Below, in pieces: positions 15,673-29,738 of a stretch of DNA of 64,000 nt. The translations under genes were made by a program, and so were the position numbers. This stretch comes from Pogonophryne albipinna. Lineage: Eukaryota; Chordata; Actinopteri; Perciformes; Artedidraconidae. Where the stretch lies: contig CM053253.1 of assembly GCA_028583405.1 (NCBI GenBank), forward strand, positions 16,948,925-17,012,924, read 5' to 3'. Within the stretch, counting starts at the first letter, position 1. Each line of letters opens with the position of its first letter. The notes under the pieces are model-generated. The model ran no database searches. It was not told the origin of the DNA and saw only the letters and a list, made by a program, of their open reading frames with translations.

Positions 15673-17667
15673 ATGAGGGAGTTTCAGCGCTGGGTAGCTG
15701 CCCTCAGATTGGACCCCGCGCGTCATGGCGCGCGGAGAGTGATGGTCACTATGAAATGCGTAATGGCTCTGCGCCACTGGCTACACCCGACTTTTCTAGT
15801 ACGGGGCGTGCCTATGGGTGCTGTCCTATCGCGGAAGGTGGTCACCACAGACGCATGTCTGACGGGCTGGGGGGGTATATACGAAGGTCGACCTGTGAGG
15901 GGTCTCTGGAGCAGAGACCTCCAACGGTCACACATAAATTATCTGGAGCTTTTAGCGGTGTTCCTCACCCTGAAACGCTTTCTGCCTTTTCTCAGAGTAC
16001 ATCATGTCCTCGTGAGGACAGACAACACGACCACAATATCGTATATAAACCACCAAGGGGGTTTGCGTTCTCTCCAGTTACACATGCTGGCACGCAAACT
16101 GATCTTATGGAGCTGCGGACGTCTCCTCTCTCTGAGAGCGACGCACGTACCAGGAGTGATGAACCTCGGAGCAGATCTGCTGTCCAGAGGTGCACCACTA
16201 TATGCAGACTGGACTCTACATCCAATGATTGTGAGTCAGCTGTGGGTGCGTTACGGCCGAGCCGCGGTAGATCTGTTCGCATCAAAAGAAAATGCTCAAT
16301 GTCAGCTGTTCTTTTCAATGCGCGATTTAAACGCACCGTTAGGCGTGGACGCGCTCGCGCACGTTTGGCCTCCGGTCCTTCTGTACGCGTTCCCACCCCT
16401 GGCTCTGATACCCCCAACTCTGGCCAGAGTGAGAGAACAACGCCACACACTTATCCTGATAGCTCCGCACTGGCCTGCAATGTACTGGCTGGCGGAGATA
16501 TATCAGCTGCTGTGCGGGCAGCCGTGGCAGCTCCCACTACGCAGGGACATACTGTCTCAGGCGGGGGGGGGGGGCGATCTTTCACCCACACCCAGATTGC
16601 TTGGCACTATGGGCCTGGCCCGTGAGTGGTACAATCTGAATACAGTGGGGCTCCCTCAGAAGGTGATAAACACTATTCAGAGTGCAAGAGCTTCCTCCAC
16701 CAGGTCTCTCTATGACTGTAAGTGGAGGGTGTTTGAGGAGTGGTGCCTTCAAAAAGGACACATCTCTTTTCAATGTCCTGTCAGGGTGATTTTATCATTT
16801 CTACAGGACTTAATTGATAAACACAGAGCTTTCTCTACGATCAAAGTGTACCTGGCTGCTATTGCTGCATGCCATGTGGGCTTTGAGGGAAAGACGGCTA
16901 GCCAACATCCCTTGGTCTGCCGTTTTATGAAAGGGGCTCGCAGGCTCCTCCCTGTTTCCAGGTCACTGGTGCCCTTATGGGACTTGGCAGTGGTTTTAGA
17001 TGGGCTCACTCGACCTCCATTTGAACCCCTGGAAGAAGCTGACATGAAACACCTGTCACTGAAGACAGTGCTGTTACTGGCTCTGGCATCTGCCAAGCGA
17101 GTCAGTGACATTCATGCGCTCTCTGTACATCCTTCATGCACTCAGTTTGCCCCGGGGCAAACGAGAGTGTTGCTGAAGCCCAACCCTGCCTTTATACCTA
17201 AGGTGGTTGGCTCATGTACCCCCATTGACATTGTGGCATTTCTCTCGCCGCTGTGTTCCTCTGAGGAACAGCGGCCGAATTTGCTGTGTCCAGTGCGTGC
17301 TTTACGCATCTATATGGACAGGTCAAAAGAGTTTCGTTGTAATGACCAACTCTTTGTATCCTGGGCTAACCCTCAGAAGGGCAAGCCCGTTACCAGGCAA
17401 CGGCTCTCCCACTGGATTGTGGAAGCGATTGCTCTGGCTTATACGAGTCAGGGTTTGCAGGCACCAACGGGCCTGCCTGCTCATTCTACTCGTGGACTGG
17501 CTACATCCTGGGCTTTGTTCAAGGGTGTTTCCATCCAAGACATTTGTGCAGCAGCGAGCTGGTCCTCGCCGCTCACTTTTGTCCGCTTTTACAGGCTAGA
17601 TGTCTCTGCTCCAAGTGTGGCCCGCACAGTGCTGGGCCCCGTGTTGAGACAGAGTTCTACCTGTTAA
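15673..17667 (+). CDS. DIRS RNase H - Dam-like region - tyrosine recombinase
   Basis: This 664-codon frame is fully open. Residues about 55-172 are an RNase H domain with D60 (TTDAC), E92 (YLELLA), D117 (RTDN) and D168 (GADLLS). Residues about 199-275 (DLFAS...VDAL...YAFPP...IAPHWP) match the region described in DIRS elements as related to phage N6-adenine methyltransferases, with YAFPP in place of the usual DPPY-type box, so activity is doubtful. Residues about 320-650 are the tyrosine recombinase, with catalytic R476 (AKRVSD), H604-x-x-R607 (HSTRG) and nucleophile Y640 (VRFY). It would process or integrate circular element DNA in the nucleus. A 12-base G run at 16563-16574 keeps frame but is a mutation hotspot. 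It shares its frame with the 5' part of the RT, so this is probably the C-terminal part of a longer polyprotein cut by indels rather than a separate gene. Confidence 0.92.
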   Translation: MREFQRWVAALRLDPARHGARRVMVTMKCVMALRHWLHPTFLVRGVPMGAVLSRKVVTTDACLTGWGGIYEGRPVRGLWSRDLQRSHINYLELLAVFLTLKRFLPFLRVHHVLVRTDNTTTISYINHQGGLRSLQLHMLARKLILWSCGRLLSLRATHVPGVMNLGADLLSRGAPLYADWTLHPMIVSQLWVRYGRAAVDLFASKENAQCQLFFSMRDLNAPLGVDALAHVWPPVLLYAFPPLALIPPTLARVREQRHTLILIAPHWPAMYWLAEIYQLLCGQPWQLPLRRDILSQAGGGGDLSPTPRLLGTMGLAREWYNLNTVGLPQKVINTIQSARASSTRSLYDCKWRVFEEWCLQKGHISFQCPVRVILSFLQDLIDKHRAFSTIKVYLAAIAACHVGFEGKTASQHPLVCRFMKGARRLLPVSRSLVPLWDLAVVLDGLTRPPFEPLEEADMKHLSLKTVLLLALASAKRVSDIHALSVHPSCTQFAPGQTRVLLKPNPAFIPKVVGSCTPIDIVAFLSPLCSSEEQRPNLLCPVRALRIYMDRSKEFRCNDQLFVSWANPQKGKPVTRQRLSHWIVEAIALAYTSQGLQAPTGLPAHSTRGLATSWALFKGVSIQDICAAASWSSPLTFVRFYRLDVSAPSVARTVLGPVLRQSSTC

Positions 17668-17727
17668 GTTCTGGTTGTTTTTGGTGATTTTCGAGATAAG
17701 CATGTCTAGCAATACGGGAGTTTCAAT

Positions 17728-17825
17728 ATCCCATAGTGAGACATCGAACGGAGTGTTATGAATGAGAACTATAGGTTACTTACGTAACCCCAGTTCTCAG
17801 AGTAACATGAAGTGAGATGTCTCAC
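17728..17825 (+). repeat. DIRS internal complementary region (ICR)
   Basis: Bases 17728-17769 are the reverse complement of the left end (12091-12132), and 17767-17825 are the reverse complement of the right end (18012-18070). The two meet at AAC 17767-17769, the complement of the terminal GTT. This is the template arrangement needed to complete both ends and circularise the element during reverse transcription. Confidence 0.93.
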
Positions 17826-17848
17826 CAGACGGCCCTTCTTGCTAAGGC

Positions 17849-18021
17849 GAAGCGAGAAGAGGTGCTTATTTTGAATGACGCTGCGTCGTAGCGCAAGCTA
17901 CTTAAAGGGTGGGTGGATTCCCTGACGTTGACGTCAAGATCACCAGCCAATCAGGATTGGCGTAATGAGATTGATGCTTCTGTTTGCATACGCGTTGAGG
18001 CGCATCCCATAGTGAGACATC
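17849..18021 (-). repeat. DIRS right inverted terminal repeat
   Basis: Reverse complement of 12115-12290 with small indels. The last 49 bases of the element (18022-18070) extend beyond the shared repeat and are matched only in the ICR. Confidence 0.93.
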
Positions 18022-18070
18022 TCACTTCATGTTACTCTGAGAACTGGGGTTACGTAAGTAACCTATAGTT

Positions 18071-20059
18071 TCCTATATATTGTATGTTATTGAGAATGAG
18101 AGATGTGCAGGGCGTGAGCACATGGTTGACAGATCTCATTAACCAGCGGTGTGAGATGAGAAGTACTGAGACATGTTATGGATTGAAATGACAAATATCT
18201 CTCTGCTGGGCTGTAGGCGGCTGCTCCCCCAGAGAGATGAGGTAGGTGGCAGGGAATGATGAGGTGCATCTCACATGTCTATGACACAAATTATAGCCTT
18301 TTTGTCCAAGTGTTGTGCTACAGCAACACCTCGGTTATGTGCTGTATGTGTAGGGTAAAACCTGTTGGCATTTAGGTGCACAAATATCTGCAGCATGATG
18401 GGTGGTGTCAGTAGTGTTGAGGATATGAACATATATGCTTAGAAACATATTGCATTCCCATCTACAGATGCTCAAAGGTGCTGAATTTACATCAATATGC
18501 ACAATAGCCACACAGGCATTTACTATGATTGCCCTTTTTCTTCTTCCTATATGAGTTAAAGAGATAACCAGAACAACAACATTCAAGCAATTATGTCTAG
18601 AAAGATATAAGAATATATATGACAATGTTATTTATGACTCTGGTCCCTCACACATAGTCAATAGCAGCATTTTCTTGTACTTCACTGGGTCTACCACAGC
18701 TTTGAGTGAACACACTAATTGCCGAATTGAGCTCATAGCCATCATAACACCCGACTGCAACTCCTATATGAACAAGCATGAGCTGCAATGTTGTATAATG
18801 GTAGTGCCTTAGGAGAAATACATGCAGTGACATGGAAACAACCTGTTCTGTGCAGGTATGATATTTACATTATAGAGTCAATCAGGATAGGTATTGGAAT
18901 AAGTCTCTGAAGACTGAAATCATTTGCAGTACAAGTAATGTGCAATTGTTATTCACTTTAGCGTGACTGTGTACAGGGGAGTTTATCCATACAGTAAGTG
19001 TTAAAACATGGCTCAGAGGCACAGCAGTATGGATGCAGTTATTACATCTCAGATGACTTGTGGTTGCATCACCTGTATCAGACCAGTTCAGTAAATACAA
19101 AAAAAAAGAACAACATTTTTGTTAATTGTACATTGTGTTTTTGGAATCTGAAGTTTGCTTAAATCCAATTGTAGCCGCTGGATTGATCATTATTCTAATA
19201 CTGACTGGTCCTATCGTTATCGGCAACTCTTTCTCATCATTATCCCAAATAAATTAGTTTTTTATTCTCCTCCAATATCTCAACCTCTGCCTCTTCACTT
19301 ATCGCTGAGAGCAGAGGAGTGGACGTCCTGTATCCATCAGTACTGAGATCCAGCTCCTCAGCGGAGAAATAGCCTCTCTTCTGTTCTAGCATTTATCATT
19401 TATTGATGATGGTAATTGTTCCTGCCACCACTGAACAGAGCAGCCCAGACACTGTGGATATTAAGTCACTTCATCACTCTGAATGAAGGCTGCAGTTTCC
19501 CCAGTGTCAGACATCATGATAGTTTGGTTAAGGCTTTTCATCATCATTTTCCAAACATGTTTTTATAACGTTTTGTTTGTATTGGGGTTCCTGTAAATTA
19601 AACTTCTTCTCTAATTGGATCTGAGCCTTCTTATTTGTGGCAGCTGGCCCATGAGGTGGAGCTGTACATCTGCTATACTAGGATGAGCAGGATATTAAAT
19701 GTGTCATTTCCTCTCAGGCAGATGGGATACGCTCATTGAAACTGCCCTTTGTTTAATTATTTTTTATGCCAGTAAGTGGGTTGAAAATAAACAGCCTCAC
19801 CTGGTCGATGGTTAGCTCAGCTGCTAGCGTCTTTGCACTGACGTTCTACTATAGCGTTAGGTATATTTACGGATTTAAACATGTTGCTTCAGAGATACAA
19901 ACAGGCTGTTGGGCCGGATTGTATTTTTCAAAGTAACTTTAGTGTTGACAAAAAAAGAAAGAGAAACTCAAATCTATTTAGATAGCCTCTTCGCATCACA
20001 CAGTAAATCCAAAGCTATTTATGGCACTTTTCTGCTGTCAGAGAAAACAGAGAAAACTA
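18071..20059. other. Anonymous intergenic DNA
   Basis: No gene recognised. A tRNA A-box-like string near 19810 has no matching B box. Confidence 0.5.
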
Positions 20060-20984
20060 GAAAATGCATTTCCTGCTGAAAATGCGAGTGAATGCTGTAA
20101 ACTGTGTACATTTGTTGCTGAATTTAGCTGAAAAAGCTGAATATTTTATTAGCTGAATGGTCTCTGTAGCTGCTTTTAGCTACAAAAACCAAGTAAGTGT
20201 GTTGCTGAACTTAGTGGAGAAATGCAGAAAAGTTAAATGATTTTAATCAAAATTGTTGCAGCTCAAATGCATTGCAATGACTTTGTTGAAAACTTGAAAG
20301 TGAAATGTTAAACTGGAAGAGTAGGAAAAATAGTAAAGAAGCTTAATATTTAAAAGAAAAGGTATAAACAACCAAATGTATAGCCTCAATGTCCTGAAAT
20401 AGCTGAATAAGTTAATAGTTGAATGGTTTCTGTAGCTGAAAGTAGGCTGATGGAGTTAGATATTAAATGTAAGTAGTAGTGAATGAATGTGTATTAAGAA
20501 GAGAAAAGAAAGTAAAAACGCTTTGAAAAGCAGCAGAATATTTTAACTGCACATTTTTGAACTAAAACCATACGTCACCAATAATGTATAAAATATGTGG
20601 AACATGTTGAAGTCAGTATGAAGTCTCCATCAGACAGAAAAGAATAGGCTGAGACAGTCAGCACCGATGTAGCTACCACTCACTTACACGCTAACCCAAG
20701 CCTTAACATTCATTACGTAGCTGATTCAAATCATAAACACATCAATAAGTACTCGGATTTCACTTACCGCAAAAACCGCATTCATGCACCGTCTGTTTCA
20801 ACCGCAGAGCGAGTCACAATAGTCCGATATATAAGCATGAAGAACAAACAACCAGGGCCGGCTTCAAGTTGTGTTCCCTGGATGAACTGAGCAGGCAGAG
20901 TCCCTGTAGCTAGCTTCACGGAGCAGGTAGCAGAGAGACAAGAAGCTAGCAGCAGCAGTCACTTCACAGAGCTGTCACTCAATG
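20060..20984. other. Probable decayed repeat with recurring AGCTGAA motifs
   Basis: The motif agctgaa and close variants recur at irregular spacing from about 20125 to 20450, including two similar phrases containing tctgtagctg (about 20162 and 20429). This looks like an old mobile-element relic, but the family cannot be named. Confidence 0.3.
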
Positions 20985-21287
20985 TGACCACGCCCTAATA
21001 TATGCATAACTTTAAGGCTTAATATTAATTAAACAGATGAGTTGAGAAAAAATTCACCCCCCACACAGTAGTCATGAAGGGGGAATCTAACTATACAGAG
21101 AATATGGTTTTTTGAACCACGATGTAAACATGTTTATTTCTGCTGTAAAGTTGGGCATTTTGACATGGGGGTCTATGGAAATTGCTCCCTTCTGCAGACT
21201 GCTTCTACTGGCCACTAGATGAACTGCAGTGTGTGGCACTTCCGTATTGGCTTCCCCAGAGTTTGCCGCTTGGTGTGAACCCAGAGA
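20985..21287 (+). repeat. Dispersed repeat fragment, same family as 40393-40691
   Basis: From GTGACCACGCCCTAAT to TTTGCCGCTTGG this segment parallels 40393-40691 in the same orientation, sharing long blocks such as CTGCTGTAAAGTTGGGCATT and CATGGGGGTCTATGGAAATT. It corresponds to the 3' part of the non-autonomous element described at 39479-40691. Upstream sequence differs, so it is a truncated copy or a different subfamily. Confidence 0.85.
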
Positions 21288-24200
21288 TCAAAGGTTTCCA
21301 TGGAGATGTGCAGTGAAAGGAGAGCCTTTCCATTGTTCTGAATGAGAAATAAACCTCTTACATTTCTAACTATAGTTTGAAAACTGTAGCAGCTATCGGT
21401 AAAATGTCAACGCGTGGAGCATGTCAGGCCCCTGACGAGCGTCTCAGTCTGCTTTTTGTGTACTTTCGGGTCAATAATGTGGCATTTTTGGCAGATTTAC
21501 TAAAGGTATGCAGCTGCTGCTCTGAGGAAAGATCAGGCTGAATTTACAATGGGCCTTAATGGAGACATGTTGAACGATTTTGTCACTTAATTTCCTCAAG
21601 AAGCATTTTGTTTAATTAATTTATTTATTTTTCAACGTAGAAGAGGTTTTCCTACAATTCAAGCATACAATTATGTCCCAGGAGTGTAGGGTTTGGGAAT
21701 TATGGCAGGTTTAAAAGGAAAAAAATGCATTCGCATAAACAGCATTCGCACTAAAAAGCAAAAGAAACATAAAAAGAGTAGATTATAGACCATCTTGCGA
21801 TGGGGTCACCCCCTCCGCAATGCCAAATTGGAAAGGGGTGTAAAGTGGGAGAGGGGGCTTTCGCCTTACTTACTTCCCACCTACTTCTGGTCCGTTCTGA
21901 TACATTTTTTTGTGTTGGCTAATTTTAAATTCCATATTTCTGTCCTTTCTGGCAGGTTTAAATTTATCTCAGCATTCCACTCAACATAAAAGTGTTTCCC
22001 ACATTTGCCTTTAGGGGGTTCTAAATAGGCAAAAAGACTGCACATTCAAAATCACTCCTCTGACCACTTACTTATACTCTACATCTACAGTTTTTCTTCT
22101 TCACTGAATTTTCCCCATTTTGGCTCAACATTTGCTGTTTACATTAAATGAATGATGTAAATGACTTAGAGCAAAACACAATTGTTCGTTATGATAATAT
22201 ATCACCCCAAAAATGTCAGTTAATATTGCCATTGTATTGATATTTGGGTAAAAATTGTCAAAACATTGTACAGTCAAGAAAAAGATAATAGGTGCATGAG
22301 AAAGCAAATATAGTAGGATTAAGATCAGTCACGTCACTCAGCTCTGAAATCACTTTTTCCCATTAATATTGTCTCATGATTTTCATAGGGTTTTTATCTG
22401 TTCAAGAAGCTGAAAGGGCAAGTGGGAGGTCCTTTGAAGCAGAAAAACAGGATGAAAATGAAGTGATTTGAATATTAAGTATGATTCATGGGCCAGAAGC
22501 GCTAAAGTATCTAAGCTGGGAGATGGGAAGAGATGAAGAAGTTCAAATGCCAGAGCAATCTGATAAAAACCTGATAAGGAATCAATTAGCTGCAAAAAAT
22601 ATCAGCTTTGCTTATCTCAACCATAGATCATAGTGTTTCGGTATTCCAGAGGTGTGCAGAACTGCTGCCAATCAGCTTCATGTGGACTCACTGTTGATCC
22701 CATCACAGAGAATTTCAGACTTTCCATCCAGGGAAAAAATCAGAAATTATACATTTGTATGCCTCAGTGTAAGATCAAATAAATCAAATGGTAAATGAAA
22801 TCTGGTCATGGAAAAAAACTGGGGCAAGCATGACCTTTAATCTTATCAAAGGGAGAATAAGCAAGAATGAGTGAATTTTACATTATTTATGAGCTCCAAA
22901 ACATTTATATGGTGATTATTGCAAGTACTTCAGCTTGGTCAAAGCTTGAGATAAACAACATGTTGCCCTCGTTCAAGTGATTCAAAAGTTCTGACATCTG
23001 TTCCTTTTCACTCTCTGCTGCTCCGAGAAAAAAAGCCAATGACAGTTAAGGCACTATGTCTAAGGACAACTTCAAGAAAAGAGCAGAAAATGCGTTTAGG
23101 TCCACCTCTTTTTGACTGAAAGAGACACAGCATGATGCTGCAAGCAATCCTATCTCTGCTGTTACAGATAATAGCTGGCCTGATTCCTGATCAAGGCCTG
23201 TGCCTCCGCGACAGCAACTGAGAAGCATCGTGTGATTCCCCTCTGGAATGAGGCTTTTGACGAATCAATTACACTATCTTGCCCATGCCACCCGTGGTAG
23301 GTGGGTGGTTTGAAAAAGAAAAAGCAGGCCATAAGCCTGTGGTTGAATAGCAATTCTGTCTACAAGGTTGTCAGAAACAGCGGTGAATGGGTCCAAGCTG
23401 GTGTTTTGCCTCGGCATTGGGTTACATATAATCGAGTCTCTGAGTAGAGGACAGAGGCTGAATAGCAGAGCCAGGATATCATTGGTTCTATCTTCTGTGC
23501 TTTTGTGCCAGCGTCACTCTGGTGAATGCATGACGACAGAGAACGGTATGGAAACATCTGAGACATTATCTCTGAATGACAGCTGATACGCCTCTGGGAG
23601 GGACCAAGACATTAAATAGCACATAGTTTGTGTGTATGTGATGAAGAAATGTGTGCGACTGCTAAGGTTTCGTTTTTTCTTTTAAGTGTGAGTGTGCGGT
23701 TGTGTGTGTGTGAATGTACAGTACATGTGACGTGGAAGGTTTTGCAGCTTGCGTGCATGCATGTGAATTCAAAGCCACGTGATGACATCAAATATGCCAC
23801 TATTGGACTTTTCCATTCCTTGCCGGTCATGGTAAGTTGTTGAATATTTCATCAGTGCTGGGCTCTACCAGGCAGTTGTGGTTTGGTTCTACCCTCAGGT
23901 AGCCTGTAAGTCAGTGGTCAGGACTGCTAGTGGGGGTTGTGACCTCTTCACAAGAGATCTTAAGGCTTACTCGATTTTAAAACTGTAAGACAACTTTTGA
24001 AAAAAACACTACGTTTACCGCAACCAAAGACCTACTGTAATAGAACAATGGCCAAAAGATAAGAAAAGGAAAACAAAATAAACTAAAAATTGCATTGTAT
24101 TTCCTAAAATATCAGGAAAACCGATCTGTTGCAATATTTTCAGGAAATAATCTTCTACAAATTGGTCCAAACCTCCTGCAATGATTTTGTTCACTAATTT

Positions 24201-24502
24201 GATTAAATGCACAGTTGTTCTGCAATGTTATGATTCAAATATGTCCCTTAGTTAGTCAGGGGTCTTCAAGGGAAATTGAAATAAAAACAGGAATTCAAGA
24301 CTGTTTTTCCCAATAGAATAACAATTCTGTCTTCCAGGCCGAAGAATGTCAGGGGTAGGGGCCAAAGGTCGTTCATAGATGGAGAATTGCCAAACAATAA
24401 TAGGCCTGCTAATAGAGTTTACCTCTGAGTCTGCTGCCCCATGTGAACTCCACACAGTGTGCATAAATCTGCTCTAATATTTCTTTGGGAAATAAATTGT
24501 AG
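21288..24502. other. Anonymous intergenic DNA
   Basis: No gene or mobile element recognised. Open frames are all below about 75 codons. Confidence 0.5.

Positions 24503-27745
<3,243 letters not shown>

Positions 27746-27786
<41 letters not shown>
27746..27786. repeat. (GT)n microsatellite, about 41 bp
   Basis: A perfect GT run. Confidence 0.95.
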
Positions 27787-27787
<1 letters not shown>

Positions 27788-28870
27788 TGGTGGTCAGGCT
27801 GGCACTGGATACTGCTTGGTAAGTAAAGCAGAGTCATTCTACACCACTTTTCCACAGCATATTGCATTACAAGGAAATTACACTTGTAAGGATCAAAATC
27901 GACACAACTAACGGAATAACTCATGACTAACAGAGTCTCAGTTACCGACAGGATGACAAGCCAGGAGCTTACCAGACGCTGCTTTGTTGCTGGTGTCATC
28001 TGCATCCTGAGAAGAAGAGGTGATCAGGCTCACAATAGACAATGTTAACACTGCCTGTTAAACATGCACATATACATAAACACAATATACTTTATAGTAG
28101 TTGAAGGAGTTTTATATATTGTTCTTCCTTCTGTCATGCTAGCTATCTTGTTCTGGGCCTAGTCTTTGTGACGTCTTATACATTTGCTAATTTATTTCAA
28201 ATTCAAATCTAGCACAAAGCAACTGCATGATCAAAGTAATAGTTCACTGCGTGTTACCTCAATGAGAGAAAATCATATAGGAACAGAGGAACCTAGAAAA
28301 ACACCAGTTGATCTTAATTAAACTAAGCACTAACATTGTCAATCAGAAGGTATTCACAATGGTTTTGATGACTTTCACAGTTAACAGTTAACATTTTCTA
28401 TCTTTGGTTTCATTGTAAATGTGACTCTACTGATGTAAAGACTGTATAATTAAAGTGAACAAGACAATTGCAAGCTCACAGTTAGAAATAGATTAGGAGC
28501 TGCAATGAAAAAAGCAATACTTGCAAAATTGCATTCATTACTTGTGCATGGCATAAAGCAGGCATGCCATTGATTGCCAATTGTGCTTTAAAATTCCCGG
28601 AGCACATCCTCACATCACCTGTTGCTCACTATCAATGACAGAATGATCAGCTGTTGAATATGATAGCAGACTCTGATTGCAACCAGAGCAACCAGCTCAA
28701 TCTTTAAAGCAAAGAGCTGAAGGTCCACCTTAGAAATCAGCAAGAGGTAGTTATGGACTCTGAAAAGGCCAGGTCAGTTGGTTCTGTTGGACCGTAAGGC
28801 TGGATTGAGAAGGCAGAGCAGGAGGGACAGGTGCAAGGAAATGGTAGGTGAGTGGTGGATGCACCTAAAG
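27787..28870. other. Anonymous intergenic DNA
   Basis: No gene or repeat recognised. Confidence 0.5.
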
Positions 28871-28950
28871 CAAGGGTGTCAAACTCAATTTCATCCCGGG
28901 CCACATTAGCATTATGGATACACTCAAAGGGCCGGTTGTAACGATATAAA
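28871..28950 (+). mobile_element. hAT-like element terminal fragment
   Basis: The sequence beginning caagggtgtcaaactcaatt and running through cccgggccacattagc to gggccggttgtaacgat follows the terminal consensus of a very common vertebrate hAT-type element. It is cut off by the Tc1-like sequence beginning at 28951; the AT-rich DNA after 29180 may be its continuation. Confidence 0.6.
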
Positions 28951-29180
28951 CAGTACCAGTCAAAAGTTTGGACACACCTTCTCATTTGAAGGTTTTTATT
29001 TATTTTAATAATTTTCTACATTGTAGATTAATACTAAATACATCAAAACTATAAAAGAACACATATGGAATTATCTAGTAAACAAAAAAGTGTTAAAAAA
29101 TCCAGAATATGATTTATAATTTATATTTCTCAAATTAGCCCCCTTTTGCCTTGATGACAGCTTTGCACACTCTTGGCTTC
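28951..29180 (+). mobile_element. Tc1-like transposon, 5' end only
   Basis: It begins cagtaccagtcaaaagtttg, the terminal repeat of a common fish Tc1 family, and continues through the untranslated 5' part to cctttgcacactcttgg. No transposase coding sequence and no right TIR follow, so it is a truncated copy. It interrupts the hAT-like fragment at its left. Confidence 0.8.
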
Positions 29181-29315
29181 TCTATATAAATATAAATATA
29201 TAATATATTAAATAATGTATTATATTACATTATTGGCTCTGCATTGGATTATTCTCGTAATAACTTAATATATATATATTGGGGATATAAACTCCCCAAA
29301 CAGGCGAAAACCTAC

Positions 29316-29457
29316 CAGTTTCACCCACTGTCTCTGCCTCCTCCCTCCATGCCTGGCTCCTCCGGTTTGTATCCCGGTAGGTGAACAGGGACTGATCATA
29401 AAGCACCGGGTGATTCCCTACCGCTACGATTATTTTCTCCTCCATTTTTTGGAACAT
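29316..29457 (-). CDS. MADF-domain exon of a PIF/Harbinger-like Myb protein
   Basis: Read on the minus strand from ATG 29457, the peptide starts MFQKMEEKIIVAV and continues with NHPVLYDQSL, YRDTNRRSQAW and REEAETVG, matching the N-terminal half of the MADF (Myb/SANT-like) domain. Such proteins accompany the transposase in PIF/Harbinger DNA transposons and also occur as host transcription factors. Similarity stops at GETG, exactly at a good splice donor (G|GTAGGT, intron starting at 29315), so this is probably a first coding exon. The second half of the MADF domain is not visible downstream on this strand, so the gene is likely truncated. Repetitive, hairpin-rich DNA at its 5' side favours a transposon origin over a host gene. 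Confidence 0.62.
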
Positions 29458-29569
29458 GAGGAAATGACCTGCGGAATGGCTCTCCCAGCATACACGCGGT
29501 TTGATTGGCTAGCGCTTGTACTGGCAGATTTGCATAAACGGGATTTGATTGACTGACGCTTCCGTCGAA

Positions 29570-29604
29570 GCTTCAAAAGTAGAACATTGCTCTACTTTTG
29601 AAGC
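29570..29604. repeat. Hairpin, 14-bp perfect stem
   Basis: gcttcaaaagtaga (29570-29583) pairs with tctacttttgaagc (29591-29604) over a 7-base loop. A second small palindrome follows directly (gagcaaag ... ctttgctc, 29605-29625). Confidence 0.9.
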
Positions 29605-29738
29605 GAGCAAAGCTTTGCTTTGCTCTCGTCGACCTGCATTGCTCATAATGCAGTTTGGCAAAGCGTGACGTCACCCCATTAAAAGTGAATGGGCAGAAGC
29701 GTTGAAGCTTCAACGCACGCCACCGTGTGTAGGGGCCG

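Larger units (their letters stand above)
12091..18070 (+). mobile_element. DIRS-type (tyrosine recombinase) retrotransposon, nearly complete
   Basis: The 5,980-bp unit has inverted terminal repeats, an internal complementary region (ICR), and gag, RT, RNase H, a Dam-methylase-like region and a tyrosine recombinase in that order, which is the DIRS1 architecture. A GTT trinucleotide lies at each outer edge (12091-12093 and 18068-18070) and its complement AAC lies at the fusion point in the ICR (17767-17769), fitting integration of a circular DNA by recombination at GTT rather than by an integrase. There is no target duplication, as expected. Gag and RT carry frameshifts, so the copy is defective, while the recombinase frame is open. 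Vertebrate DIRS elements are common in fish and amphibians. Confidence 0.95.
29316..29738 (-). mobile_element. Probable 5' end of a PIF/Harbinger-like element
   Basis: Downstream of the MADF exon on the plus strand lies dense hairpin-forming sequence ending at cacgccaccgtgtgtagggg, followed by TAA at 29739-29741, compatible with a 3-bp TWA-type target site. Read inward on the minus strand, the element would start with a terminal sequence beginning GGCCCCTACACACGG, then a leader of about 280 bases, then the ATG. No right end is seen. Superfamily assignment is inferred from the exon. Confidence 0.45.

Noticed and set aside
14748..16625. 625-codon plus frame across the DIRS RT-RNase H region
   Set aside because: Mostly an off-frame shadow; only about 15535-15670 carries real RT sequence displaced by the frameshift.
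19806..19830. tRNA A-box-like string (ggttagctcagctgctagcg)
   Set aside because: No B box at the right distance and no cloverleaf.
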